A stretch of 49,850 nucleotides of DNA from Deinococcus marmoris DSM 12784 (GTDB taxonomy: Bacteria > Deinococcota > Deinococci > Deinococcales > Deinococcaceae), in assembly GCF_000701405.1 (NCBI RefSeq), contig NZ_JNIV01000027.1:1-49850 (forward strand), read 5' to 3'. This document shows, piece after piece, positions 42,869-49,850 of the stretch. Both the position numbers and the translations under genes were made by a program. Each line of letters starts with the position of its first letter. The first letter of the stretch is position 1. The notes under the pieces are model-generated. The model ran no database searches, was not told where the DNA came from, and saw only the letters and a list, made by a program, of their open reading frames with translations.

Positions 42869-45800
42869 ATGAAACGACGGTGGACGCGGGGCGCATTGTT
42901 ATCCGGTTTACTCCTGGTGGGTCTGGCCCCGGCCCAGAGCGAGGTTTCTATCTACGGCGGCGTCTTCCGGGGCGGCCAGCCGGTCAGTGTGGAGGTCTCC
43001 GCACCCGCTGGAACGACGTTTACGTTGCGGCGGGTGCTGGACCCGGCGGCCCTGTTCGCCGCCTCGCCCGATCCGCACCGCCCGAAGATCACGGCGTCCA
43101 CCCGCACCCAGACAGTCCGCACAGTCAAGCTGAGCCGACGGGACGGCGAGCTGAAGTTTGGCAAGCTGCCCAGCGGCGTGTACGTGGTGGGCACCGGCAG
43201 CCTGGGCGCGGTGGTGCTGGTCAGCAACCTGGGTCTGGTGGTCAAGCGCGACGCGGAGCAGGCGCTGACCTACACGGCAGACCGTGAAAGCGGCCAGACG
43301 CGGGCGGCGCGGGTGTGGGCGCTGGGCGGGGCTGCTCCAGTTTTGGCAAACGCCAACGGTGTGGCCCGCTTCACCAAGAAGGCCGACGCCGATTCAGATA
43401 AGGAAACTTTTCTGGCCCGCTCCGGCAACGACTGGGCCATCAGCGGAGCGTACTGGAACAGCTACGCGGCCCCCCTCGTGCGCGGGTACGTGTACACGGA
43501 CCGCCCGATCTACCGCCCCGGCCAGCATGTCGATTTCAAGGCGGTGCTGCGGCAGGCGGACAAACTCACGCCGCTGGCGAATACGCCCGTGCGCGTGACC
43601 ATCACGTCCCCCGACAGCGACGAGGTGTACCGCAAGACGCTGACCACCAACGCGCTGGGTTCGCTGAACGCCGGGCTGGATCTGCCTGTTGGGGCCAAAC
43701 TGGGCGAGTATTACTTCTCACTGAAGCCCGATAAGGCCGACGGCGACAGCCAGAGCGACATCGGCGGCAGCTTTCAGGTGGAGGCCTACCAGAAACCCGA
43801 ATACGCCGTCACCCTTGCGCCGGACCGCAAACGCGCCGTGCAAGGCGAGAAGGTCAGCGTCCGCATCTCGGCCCGCTATCTGTTCGGGGGCAACGTGAGC
43901 GGGGCCAGGGTCAATTACAACGTCACCCGCGCCCCCTACTATCCGCCCGGCTTTGACAGCGATTCCCTGCCGCCTGGCGACGAGGGCCAGGACTACGGCT
44001 CCGACCTGGTGATTCAGGAGGAAACGCGCCTGAACGCCAGCGGAGACCTTGACCTGACCCTGCCGCTGGAGCGTGACCCGGACGGCCAACCCGTCAGCTA
44101 CCGCATCGAGGCCGAGGTAGAGGACGAGTCGCGCCGCACAGTCAGCGCAGTGGCGCAGGTGATCGCCTTCCCGGCCAGCCTGAACGTGGAGGCCAGCACT
44201 GACGGCTACGTGTACGACGCGGGCAAGCCGATCCGCGTATCGCTGGACACCCGTGACCTGAAGGACGTGGCCCGCGCCGCCCCGGTCACACTGGACCTGA
44301 TCCGCCAGAGCTACGATTACGATAAGAAGAAGAAAACATGGATGTTGAGCGAGACGCGCATGGCCCGCTCCCAGGTCCAGACGAACGCGGCGGGGACGGC
44401 CAGCACCACCCTGTCTACCGCGCGTGGCGGCGGGTATCTGGTGCGGGCCACCGTGAAAGACGCGCAGGGCCGCGCGAGTACCTTTGAAAACTTTGTCTGG
44501 GTGCTGAAGCCCGGCGAGGACTACGGCTGGAATTACCGCGATCTGACCGTACAACTGGACCGCAAGAGCTACGCCCCCGGCGACACCGCCACCGTGCTGG
44601 TGGGCAATCCCAGGCCCGGCGCTCCGGTGCTGGTGACGCTGGAAGGCGACAAGCTCCGCAGTTCCACCGTCCTGCGAGGCACGGGCGCGGTGCTGACCTA
44701 CCGTTTTCCGGTCACGGCGGACATGGCCCCCAACATTTCCGTGGCGGCGGCAACCCTCAGCGACGGGCAGTTCTACAGCAACGAGGCGCGCGTGAAAGTT
44801 CCCCGTGTCGGCGCGGCCCTGACGGGCAAGGTCACGCCTGAAAAGGCCCGTTATGCCCCCGGCGACACGGGCAAATTCAGCGTGGATGTAAAAACGGCGG
44901 ATGGCAAGGGTGTGGCCGGAGAGGTGGCGCTGGGCGTGGTGGATGGGGCGATTTATCTGGTGCAGCGCGACAACAGCACGCCGATTGCCCAGGTCTTTGA
45001 CGCGCCGCGCAGCAACGCGGTAGGGACCAATTCCAGCCTCAATTTCTACTTCTCGCAGGTGGGCAACGTGGCGTCCGCGCCCAGGCAGATGGAAACCGCC
45101 CCTGCCTTCGCGCAGGACAAGCAGGCTGGGGCCGGAGCTGCCGCCAGCGACAGCGAGGTCACGCCGCGCCAGGATTTCAAGGACACCATTCTGTGGGTGC
45201 CCAACCTCCTCACCGACGCGGGGGGCCACGCCGAGGTTTCAGTCAAGTTCCCCGACAATCTGACCACCTGGGTGGCGACGGCCCGCGCCCAGACGAAGAC
45301 CCCACGCTTCGGGCAAACAGTCGCCACTACCATGACCACCAGGGACGTCATCGCCCGCCTGAGCCTGCCGACGTTCCTGGTGCGGGGCGACACGGTCACG
45401 CTGTCGGGGATCGTGAACAACACGCTGAATAAACCAGTCATGGGGACGGCCAGCGCAGTGCTGAACGGTCTGACCCCGTTGAGTGGCGCGGCCCTGAAAG
45501 CGGGCGGGGCAGGCAACGTGGGCACGGCGAACGTGACCTTCACCGCCCGCACAGCTTCCGGTAGTGACGCCCTCAAACTTCCCCTGCCTGTGAAGGCCCG
45601 AGGGTACGAGGTCACGCAGACGGCGGTGGGCAGCGCCACTCAGCCCAGCATCAAGCTCAATATTCCGGCAGATGCCAACCTGAAAACGCTGGACCTGAGC
45701 CTGAGCCTCACGCCGTCGCTGCTGTCCGCCGTGTCGCCCGCGCTGGAGTATCTGGTGGGATACCCCTACGGCTGCACCGAGCAGACCATGAGCCGCTTTC

Positions 45801-47248
45801 TGCCCGCGCTGCTGGCCGAGGAAAACCTGGGCAGCGCCGCCCTGCCGCAGAGCGTGGCGGAGAATCTGCCCGACATCGTGAGCGCGGGGCTGGCCCGTTT
45901 GGAATTGTTCCAACACGAGGACGGCGGCTGGAACTTCTGGCAGTACGACGACAGCACGCTGGAAATGAGCGCCTACGTGGTGGAGGGCCTGTTACGCGCC
46001 AAGAAACTGGGGGCGAAGGTCAACAACGACATGCTGTACAACGGCTTGCAATACCTCGCCAAAAATGTGCCCAACCCCAAGGGCAGACAGGCCGAGCGTG
46101 CCAGCGCCTACCGTGCCCTGGCCGACGCCGGGAAGGTGGACAAGACGCAACTGATGGCCTTCGCCCGCCGCAAGGATCTGGAACCGTATGCGCTGGCCGA
46201 AACCGCACTGGCCCTGAGCAAGTCCGGGCAGACACAGGCGGCCCGCGACGTGCTGGACCGCCTGAAAGCAAAGCGTATCGGCACGCAGGGCGGCTCGTTG
46301 TCGCACTGGGAAACGCCCAAACGGGGGGGCGGCGATTCCTGGTACGACTACTGGGACGACAACAGCGTGCAGGTCACGGCCAAAGCGCTGGAGGCCATCG
46401 CCACGCTGGAGCCGGACAGCGCCCTGATTCCCGGCGTCTCGCAGTGGTTGCTGTCCAATCGGCGCGGCCCCAAGTGGCTGTCCACCCAGGACACCACCAA
46501 CGTGATCATCGCGGCGCTGGCGCTGAAGCCTCCAAAGGCTGTGGGCGGCGACGTGAGTGCCCTGCTGGACGGTAAAGCTGCCGGGCAGGCCACCCTCAGC
46601 GGGCAGGAGGCAGCCACCCTCAAGATTGACGCCAGCACCCTGAAAGCCGGGGCGCATACGGTCACGCTTCAGGGCGCACCCGCCGGGCTGACCTTTAGCA
46701 CCCAACTGAAGTACAGCCGCGAACCCACCGAACTGAAGGGGGACGCCAGCAAGGGCCTGCGCCTGAGCCGCCAGTATCAGCGCCTGGAACCTGTCTGGGA
46801 CGCCAAAAACAACAAATATACTTACCGCCGCGTCTCACTCCTGAAAGGCGGGCAGATGCAGCCCGTCACGGTAGGGGACCTGATTCTGGTGACCCTCAGC
46901 GTGCAGCCAGTGGGTCAGGCCGCGCGCTACATGGTGGTCAGCGATCCCATCCCGGCGGGCATGAAGGCGCTGGACGAACGCAGCCTGAGCATCGCGGGCC
47001 TGCAAGACCCTGACGAATACGGCTGGGACAACTGGAATCACTGGTACGCGGGCCGTGACCTCCTAGATGACCGCGTGGACCTGTACGCCGACTACCTGAA
47101 AGGCGAGCAGAAGATGACCTACCTGCTGCGCGCCCAGACCCCCGGCACCTTCACCGCGCTGCCCACCCACGCCTTCCTGATGTATGACCCGGATGTGGAG
47201 GGTTACGCCCCGGCGACGACGTTCACGGTGCGGGACCGGGGAGAGTGA
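42869..47248 (+). CDS. Bacterial alpha-2-macroglobulin with thioester
   Basis: A 1459-residue exported protein. Signal peptide MKRRWTRGALLSGLLLVGLAPAQ, then MG-type beta domains: YVYTDRPIYRPGQHVDFKAVLR (MG2, near residue 208), QKPEYAVTLAPDR (MG3) and a bait-like segment around AQVFDAPRSNAVGTN. The A2M domain begins near residue 770 with ILWVPNLLTDAGGHAEVSVKFPD, and the thioester motif YPYGCTEQTMSRFLPAL has Cys969 and Gln972 intact, then helical TED repeats and a receptor-like C-terminus. No lipobox is present, so it is periplasmic or secreted. These proteins trap proteases covalently after bait cleavage. E. coli YfhM-type members pair with PBP1C, which is absent here. Confidence 0.9.
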   Translation: MKRRWTRGALLSGLLLVGLAPAQSEVSIYGGVFRGGQPVSVEVSAPAGTTFTLRRVLDPAALFAASPDPHRPKITASTRTQTVRTVKLSRRDGELKFGKLPSGVYVVGTGSLGAVVLVSNLGLVVKRDAEQALTYTADRESGQTRAARVWALGGAAPVLANANGVARFTKKADADSDKETFLARSGNDWAISGAYWNSYAAPLVRGYVYTDRPIYRPGQHVDFKAVLRQADKLTPLANTPVRVTITSPDSDEVYRKTLTTNALGSLNAGLDLPVGAKLGEYYFSLKPDKADGDSQSDIGGSFQVEAYQKPEYAVTLAPDRKRAVQGEKVSVRISARYLFGGNVSGARVNYNVTRAPYYPPGFDSDSLPPGDEGQDYGSDLVIQEETRLNASGDLDLTLPLERDPDGQPVSYRIEAEVEDESRRTVSAVAQVIAFPASLNVEASTDGYVYDAGKPIRVSLDTRDLKDVARAAPVTLDLIRQSYDYDKKKKTWMLSETRMARSQVQTNAAGTASTTLSTARGGGYLVRATVKDAQGRASTFENFVWVLKPGEDYGWNYRDLTVQLDRKSYAPGDTATVLVGNPRPGAPVLVTLEGDKLRSSTVLRGTGAVLTYRFPVTADMAPNISVAAATLSDGQFYSNEARVKVPRVGAALTGKVTPEKARYAPGDTGKFSVDVKTADGKGVAGEVALGVVDGAIYLVQRDNSTPIAQVFDAPRSNAVGTNSSLNFYFSQVGNVASAPRQMETAPAFAQDKQAGAGAAASDSEVTPRQDFKDTILWVPNLLTDAGGHAEVSVKFPDNLTTWVATARAQTKTPRFGQTVATTMTTRDVIARLSLPTFLVRGDTVTLSGIVNNTLNKPVMGTASAVLNGLTPLSGAALKAGGAGNVGTANVTFTARTASGSDALKLPLPVKARGYEVTQTAVGSATQPSIKLNIPADANLKTLDLSLSLTPSLLSAVSPALEYLVGYPYGCTEQTMSRFLPALLAEENLGSAALPQSVAENLPDIVSAGLARLELFQHEDGGWNFWQYDDSTLEMSAYVVEGLLRAKKLGAKVNNDMLYNGLQYLAKNVPNPKGRQAERASAYRALADAGKVDKTQLMAFARRKDLEPYALAETALALSKSGQTQAARDVLDRLKAKRIGTQGGSLSHWETPKRGGGDSWYDYWDDNSVQVTAKALEAIATLEPDSALIPGVSQWLLSNRRGPKWLSTQDTTNVIIAALALKPPKAVGGDVSALLDGKAAGQATLSGQEAATLKIDASTLKAGAHTVTLQGAPAGLTFSTQLKYSREPTELKGDASKGLRLSRQYQRLEPVWDAKNNKYTYRRVSLLKGGQMQPVTVGDLILVTLSVQPVGQAARYMVVSDPIPAGMKALDERSLSIAGLQDPDEYGWDNWNHWYAGRDLLDDRVDLYADYLKGEQKMTYLLRAQTPGTFTALPTHAFLMYDPDVEGYAPATTFTVRDRGE

Positions 47249-47316
47249 GGGGGGCAGGTTTGTATTTTGACCCCTCTACCCCTGTGGGTGACTCGCAGAG
47301 CCGTGAAGCGGAGGGG

Positions 47317-47331
47317 CGCTGCAAAGCAGCG
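47317..47331 (+). repeat. Hairpin just before the peptidase start
   Basis: CGCTGC-AAA-GCAGCG, a perfect six-base stem, ends two bases before the GTG at 47334 and could hide the start. It overlaps the expected ribosome-binding region. Confidence 0.4.
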
Positions 47332-47333
47332 GG

Positions 47334-47960
47334 GTGAGGGGGCCACCGGGCAGGCCGTTTTTCTGGCAAGTTGGCGCGCTCTTCCTCTCTCTGGCCCTCC
47401 TCTCCCCTGCCGCCCACGCCTTTCAGGCCCAGCACGGCTCTCTGACGGTCATTTACGTGGACCCCCAGGACCGTCAGCAACTCGGGGCCGTCTATAAAGC
47501 CTGGGACGCGGCGGCACGGGACCTGAAGGCGCTGGGTCTGTCACCTCCCGTAAAGGTGCGGATTGAGGCGGCGGGCAACGCGGCAGACTTCCAGGCCCGC
47601 ACCGGGGAACCGGTCAATATTGCGGCCAGTACGCAGGGGGCAGTCATCCGCACGCAACGGCTCTCGGCGCTGGCGGCGCGCGGCCTGCTGCCCAATACGG
47701 TGCGGCACGAGGCGTTCCACACGGCCCAGCCTGCCGGAATCCCGCGCTGGCTGGCCGAGGGATTGGCCCGGACCTTCAGCGGGGAGGGGAAGAGTGATCC
47801 ACGCACGCCGACGGGGCTTGAGGACCTGCCGGATTTGCGATTGAACACCGAACTGCTGGGCCGTGACCCCGCCCGCCTGAATGCCGCTTACCGCGAAGCC
47901 ACGATGCGGGCGGCAAGGCTGGTGCGGGCGCGGGGCTGGAAAGGGGCGCTGAAGTGGTGA
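47334..47960 (+). CDS. Exported HExxH metallopeptidase-like protein
   Basis: A 208-residue protein with signal peptide GALFLSLALLSPAAHA and a peptidase-MA-like gluzincin site: RHEAFHTAQPAGIPRWLAEGLA gives HEAFH (His125, Glu126, His129) with Glu142 in WLAEG as third zinc ligand. The fold is a small truncated gluzincin domain; a strand GEPVNIAASTQGAVIRTQRLS precedes the site. GTG at 47334 lies 85 bases after the macroglobulin stop, so the two exported proteins may form one unit. Protease activity and substrate are inferred. Alternative starts further in would cut into the signal peptide. Confidence 0.8.
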   Translation: MRGPPGRPFFWQVGALFLSLALLSPAAHAFQAQHGSLTVIYVDPQDRQQLGAVYKAWDAAARDLKALGLSPPVKVRIEAAGNAADFQARTGEPVNIAASTQGAVIRTQRLSALAARGLLPNTVRHEAFHTAQPAGIPRWLAEGLARTFSGEGKSDPRTPTGLEDLPDLRLNTELLGRDPARLNAAYREATMRAARLVRARGWKGALKW

Positions 47961-47993
47961 CGGGCGGACCATAGCCGTGAAAGAGTCTGTGCC

Positions 47994-48014
47994 ATGAAAG
48001 AATTCAGGGTATGA
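47994..48014 (+). other. Six-codon ORF overlapping the alcohol-dehydrogenase start
   Basis: ATG at 47994 reads MKEFRV and stops at 48012-48014, with the stop overlapping the ATG of the dehydrogenase (ATGA). It is one of three A/GTGAAAG sequences spaced exactly 17 bases apart (47977, 47994, 48011). No ribosome-binding site is evident for either start. Confidence 0.3.
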
Positions 48015-49051
48015 AAGCTGTCGTCTACGAGCAATTTGGAATGCGCCCCGAACTGCGAACTGTGCCGGATCCCACCCCCGAAGCGGACGGCGTGGTGCTG
48101 CGGGTAGAGGCGTCCGGTGTGTGCCGCAGCGACTGGCACGGCTGGATGGGCCATGACCCCGATATCGCGCTGCCCCACATCCCCGGTCACGAGATCGCCG
48201 GAACCGTGGTGGCCGTGGGCAAGGGCGTCACCCGCTGGCGCGAGGGGGACCGGGTGACGCTGCCCTTCGTCTCCGGCTGTGGGCGCTGCCCGGAGTGTCA
48301 GAGCGGGCAGCAGCAGGTCTGCCGGGACCAGTTTCAGCCGGGCTTCACGGCCTGGGGATCGTTTGCCGAATACGTGGCCCTGCGCTACGCCGAGGGGAAT
48401 CTGGTGAGATTGCCGGACGGGCTGGATTTCGTGACGGCGGCCAGCCTGGGCTGCCGCTTCGCCACCTCCTTCCGCGCGGTGGTGCAGCAGGGCCGGGTGC
48501 GCGGCGGCGAGTGGGTGGCGGTTCACGGCTGCGGCGGCGTGGGCCTGTCGGCCATCATGATCGCCCGCGCACTGGGCGCACGCGTGATCGCGGTGGACAT
48601 CGGCGCGGACAAGTTGGAACGGGCGGCGGAACTGGGGGCGGAAGTGACCCTCAACAACCGGGAAGTGGACGTGGTGACGGCCATCCGCGAGGTCACGGGC
48701 GGCGGCGCACACCTCTCGCTGGACGCGCTGGGGCACGCGCAGACCTGCGCCGATTCCATCGTATGCCTGCGAACCCAGGGGCGGCATGTGCAGGTGGGCC
48801 TGCTGGTGGCGGGTCACAGCCGCCCGCCGCTGCCGATGGACGCCGTGATTGCAAAAGAACTGGAGATTTACGGCAGCCACGGCATGGCCGCCCACGCCTA
48901 CCCCGAAATGCTGGGCATGATCGCAAGCGGTCTGCTGCGCCCGGACCGCCTGATCGGTGCGCGGCTGACGCTGGAGGAGTCTATTGGTGCGCTGACAGAG
49001 ATGGACTCGTTTAACGGCACCGGGGTTCAGGTCATTGACCGTTTCGCCTGA
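48011..49051 (+). CDS. Zinc-dependent alcohol dehydrogenase
   Basis: A 346-residue MDR-type dehydrogenase. Catalytic zinc ligands are in [10 protein letters not shown] (Cys) and GHEIAG (His-Glu); the structural zinc site is [16 protein letters not shown] with four Cys; the NAD site is [27 protein letters not shown], with Asp after the third strand favouring NAD. It oxidises an alcohol or polyol to the carbonyl; the substrate is not recognisable. Start ATG 48011 is set by homology (KAVVYEQFG). It lies just before a sugar ABC transporter on the same strand and could belong to its catabolic module. Confidence 0.92.
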   Translation: MKAVVYEQFGMRPELRTVPDPTPEADGVVLRVEASGVCRSDWHGWMGHDPDIALPHIPGHEIAGTVVAVGKGVTRWREGDRVTLPFVSGCGRCPECQSGQQQVCRDQFQPGFTAWGSFAEYVALRYAEGNLVRLPDGLDFVTAASLGCRFATSFRAVVQQGRVRGGEWVAVHGCGGVGLSAIMIARALGARVIAVDIGADKLERAAELGAEVTLNNREVDVVTAIREVTGGGAHLSLDALGHAQTCADSIVCLRTQGRHVQVGLLVAGHSRPPLPMDAVIAKELEIYGSHGMAAHAYPEMLGMIASGLLRPDRLIGARLTLEESIGALTEMDSFNGTGVQVIDRFA

Positions 49052-49130
49052 GGGGGCTGAGGCTGAACGCATCGGGCCTGCGGTGACAACACCCTGATTC
49101 GCCACAACAGAATTTTCCTCCGGCACGCCG

Positions 49131-49136
49131 TACAAT
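49131..49136 (+). promoter_or_regulatory. Candidate -10 box of the sugar transporter genes
   Basis: TACAAT (five of six) lies 46 bases before the AGGAGG-preceded ATG at 49183. No convincing -35 was found 16-18 bases upstream. It would transcribe the signal-peptide stub and the permease. Confidence 0.4.
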
Positions 49137-49182
49137 CTCGGGCCAGGATGGTCCCGAAAGTGCAAAACCCAGGAGGGCGCAT

Positions 49183-49242
49183 ATGTTTCGTAAGTTGATG
49201 GTATTGAGCGGGTCGGTCTCAGGCCACCGTCAGGATCTGTGA
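49183..49242 (+). pseudogene. Signal-peptide stub of a sugar-binding protein gene
   Basis: A near-perfect AGGAGG (49171-49176) precedes an ATG that opens MFRKLMVLSGSVSGHRQDL and stops. The first nine residues look like the start of an exported solute-binding protein, and a binding-protein gene is expected just before a MalF-type permease. In a shifted frame the following bases read QATVRICEGVSTADG, which resembles a mature N-terminus, so a deletion plus frameshift is likely. The stop overlaps a GTG in the permease frame (GTGA). Confidence 0.5.
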
Positions 49243-49850
49243 AGGCGTCTCCACCGCTGATGGGCGGTGTGGGCAGGCCGCCCCCCCGGCGCGGCGGCTC
49301 GATGCGGCGGCACCAGACCCGCACGGCCTACACCTTCCTGCTGGTCCCCCTGATCTTCTTCCTGATCGTGCGTTTCCTGCCCACCTTCTCTGCCCTGCGC
49401 CTGAGCCTGTTCGACTGGAACATCCTCAAAGACACCCAGCCCTTCGTCGGCACCGAGAACTATCAGCGCCTGTTCGCCGACGAGAAGTTCGGTCAGGCGC
49501 TACGGAACACGGCGCTGTACACCGTCGTCGGCGTCCCAGCGCAGATCGCGCTGGGACTGATCGTGGCCCTGCTCCTGAACAAGATCGTCGCCCTGCGCGG
49601 GGTTTCCGGGCGCTGTACTTCGCCCCCTACGTCACCCCCATCGTGGCCGCCGCGTGGGTCTGGCAGTGGCTGTTCAGCCCGCAGTTCGGTCCGGTCAACA
49701 CCTTCCTGATCTGGCTGGGCATCACGCCGCAGAACTTCCTGAACTCCCCGGATCAGGCGCTGGCCACCACGGCGGCCCTGGTGGTGTGGCAGAACCTGGG
49801 CTTTCAGATCGTGCTGTTTCTGGCGGGCCTCTCGGCCATTCCCCGCAGCT
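49239..49850 (+). pseudogene. Sugar ABC transporter permease (MalF-type), frameshifted and cut by the window end
   Basis: The first frame encodes a permease start: MRRHQTRTAYTFLLVPLIFFLIVRFLPTFSALRLSLFDWN, then FGQALRNTALYTVVGVPAQIALGLIVALLLNK. At 49602-49607 (GGTTTCC) the frame is lost; reading the +2 frame onward restores RALYFAPYVTPIVAAAWVWQ, FSPQFGPVN and LVVWQNLGFQIVLFLAGLSAIP to the window end. One additional T in the run would repair it, so this is either a real one-base deletion or a sequencing error. The best start is ATG 49302; GTG 49239 is coupled to the stub upstream. The family is the sugar-uptake permease of CUT1 transporters; the substrate is unknown. Confidence 0.8.

Noticed and set aside
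49027..49043. GTCATTGAC, the core of the Deinococcus radiation/desiccation response motif
   Set aside because: It lies inside the last codons of the alcohol dehydrogenase gene, and the flanking arms do not match the 17-base motif.

Overview
The window is high-GC bacterial DNA that looks like Deinococcus (Deinococcota). This is inferred from gene content: a second, UvrB-independent type of UvrA, a LOV/GAF histidine kinase, a DUF4132 giant protein, a small cold-shock protein with a Gly-rich tail, a periplasmic alpha-2-macroglobulin, and several promoters whose -10 box lies within about 10 bases of the start codon, as in leaderless transcripts. No rRNA, tRNA, CRISPR array or complete insertion sequence was seen.

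Left part (1-9 kb): the end of a PhoX-type phosphatase with a small partner ORF; an orphan IS630-type helix-turn-helix ORF in a decayed stretch; the AzlC/AzlD amino-acid exporter; a flavoprotein pair (mercuric-reductase-like disulfide oxidoreductase and a flavin monooxygenase) preceded by a possible 38-codon coupled ORF; a TPR-like secreted protein; and a CX5R phosphatase. Two intergenic clusters of related 13-14 bp repeats lie here in opposite orientations.

9-15 kb: a small protein and a 1625-residue DUF4132 protein form one transcription unit. They are followed by the remnant of a nucleotidyltransferase gene and a cold-shock gene with its own terminator.

15.3-22 kb: a leftward seven-gene iron-siderophore import operon with one ATPase, two FecCD permeases, three binding proteins and a sucrase/ferredoxin-like (Apd1-type) protein. 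It starts at a promoter covered by an 11/12-matched inverted repeat, probably an iron- or metal-responsive operator.

22.3-30.2 kb: a LOV-GAF-GAF-histidine kinase with a damaged ATP-binding G2 box, YidD, an MFS transporter, two short-chain dehydrogenases and a GH1-like glycosidase, closed by a strong terminator.

30.5-38 kb is the most unusual region. A single polypeptide fuses a clan GH-A glycosidase to an acyl-CoA-dehydrogenase-like domain. It is followed, by start/stop overlaps, by a PIG-L deacetylase and a NodS-like methyltransferase, then a convergent family 2 glycosyltransferase, a second glycosyltransferase and UDP-galactopyranose mutase. Together these suggest synthesis or tailoring of an N-deacetylated, methylated, galactofuranose-containing glycan or glycolipid. 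The product cannot be read from the sequence.

38-49.85 kb: UvrA2, NanE with a divergent SorC-type regulator, the alpha-2-macroglobulin with an intact CTEQ thioester motif, an HExxH peptidase, a zinc alcohol dehydrogenase, and the start of a sugar ABC transporter. That transporter appears broken: its binding-protein gene is reduced to a signal-peptide stub and its permease carries a one-base frameshift.
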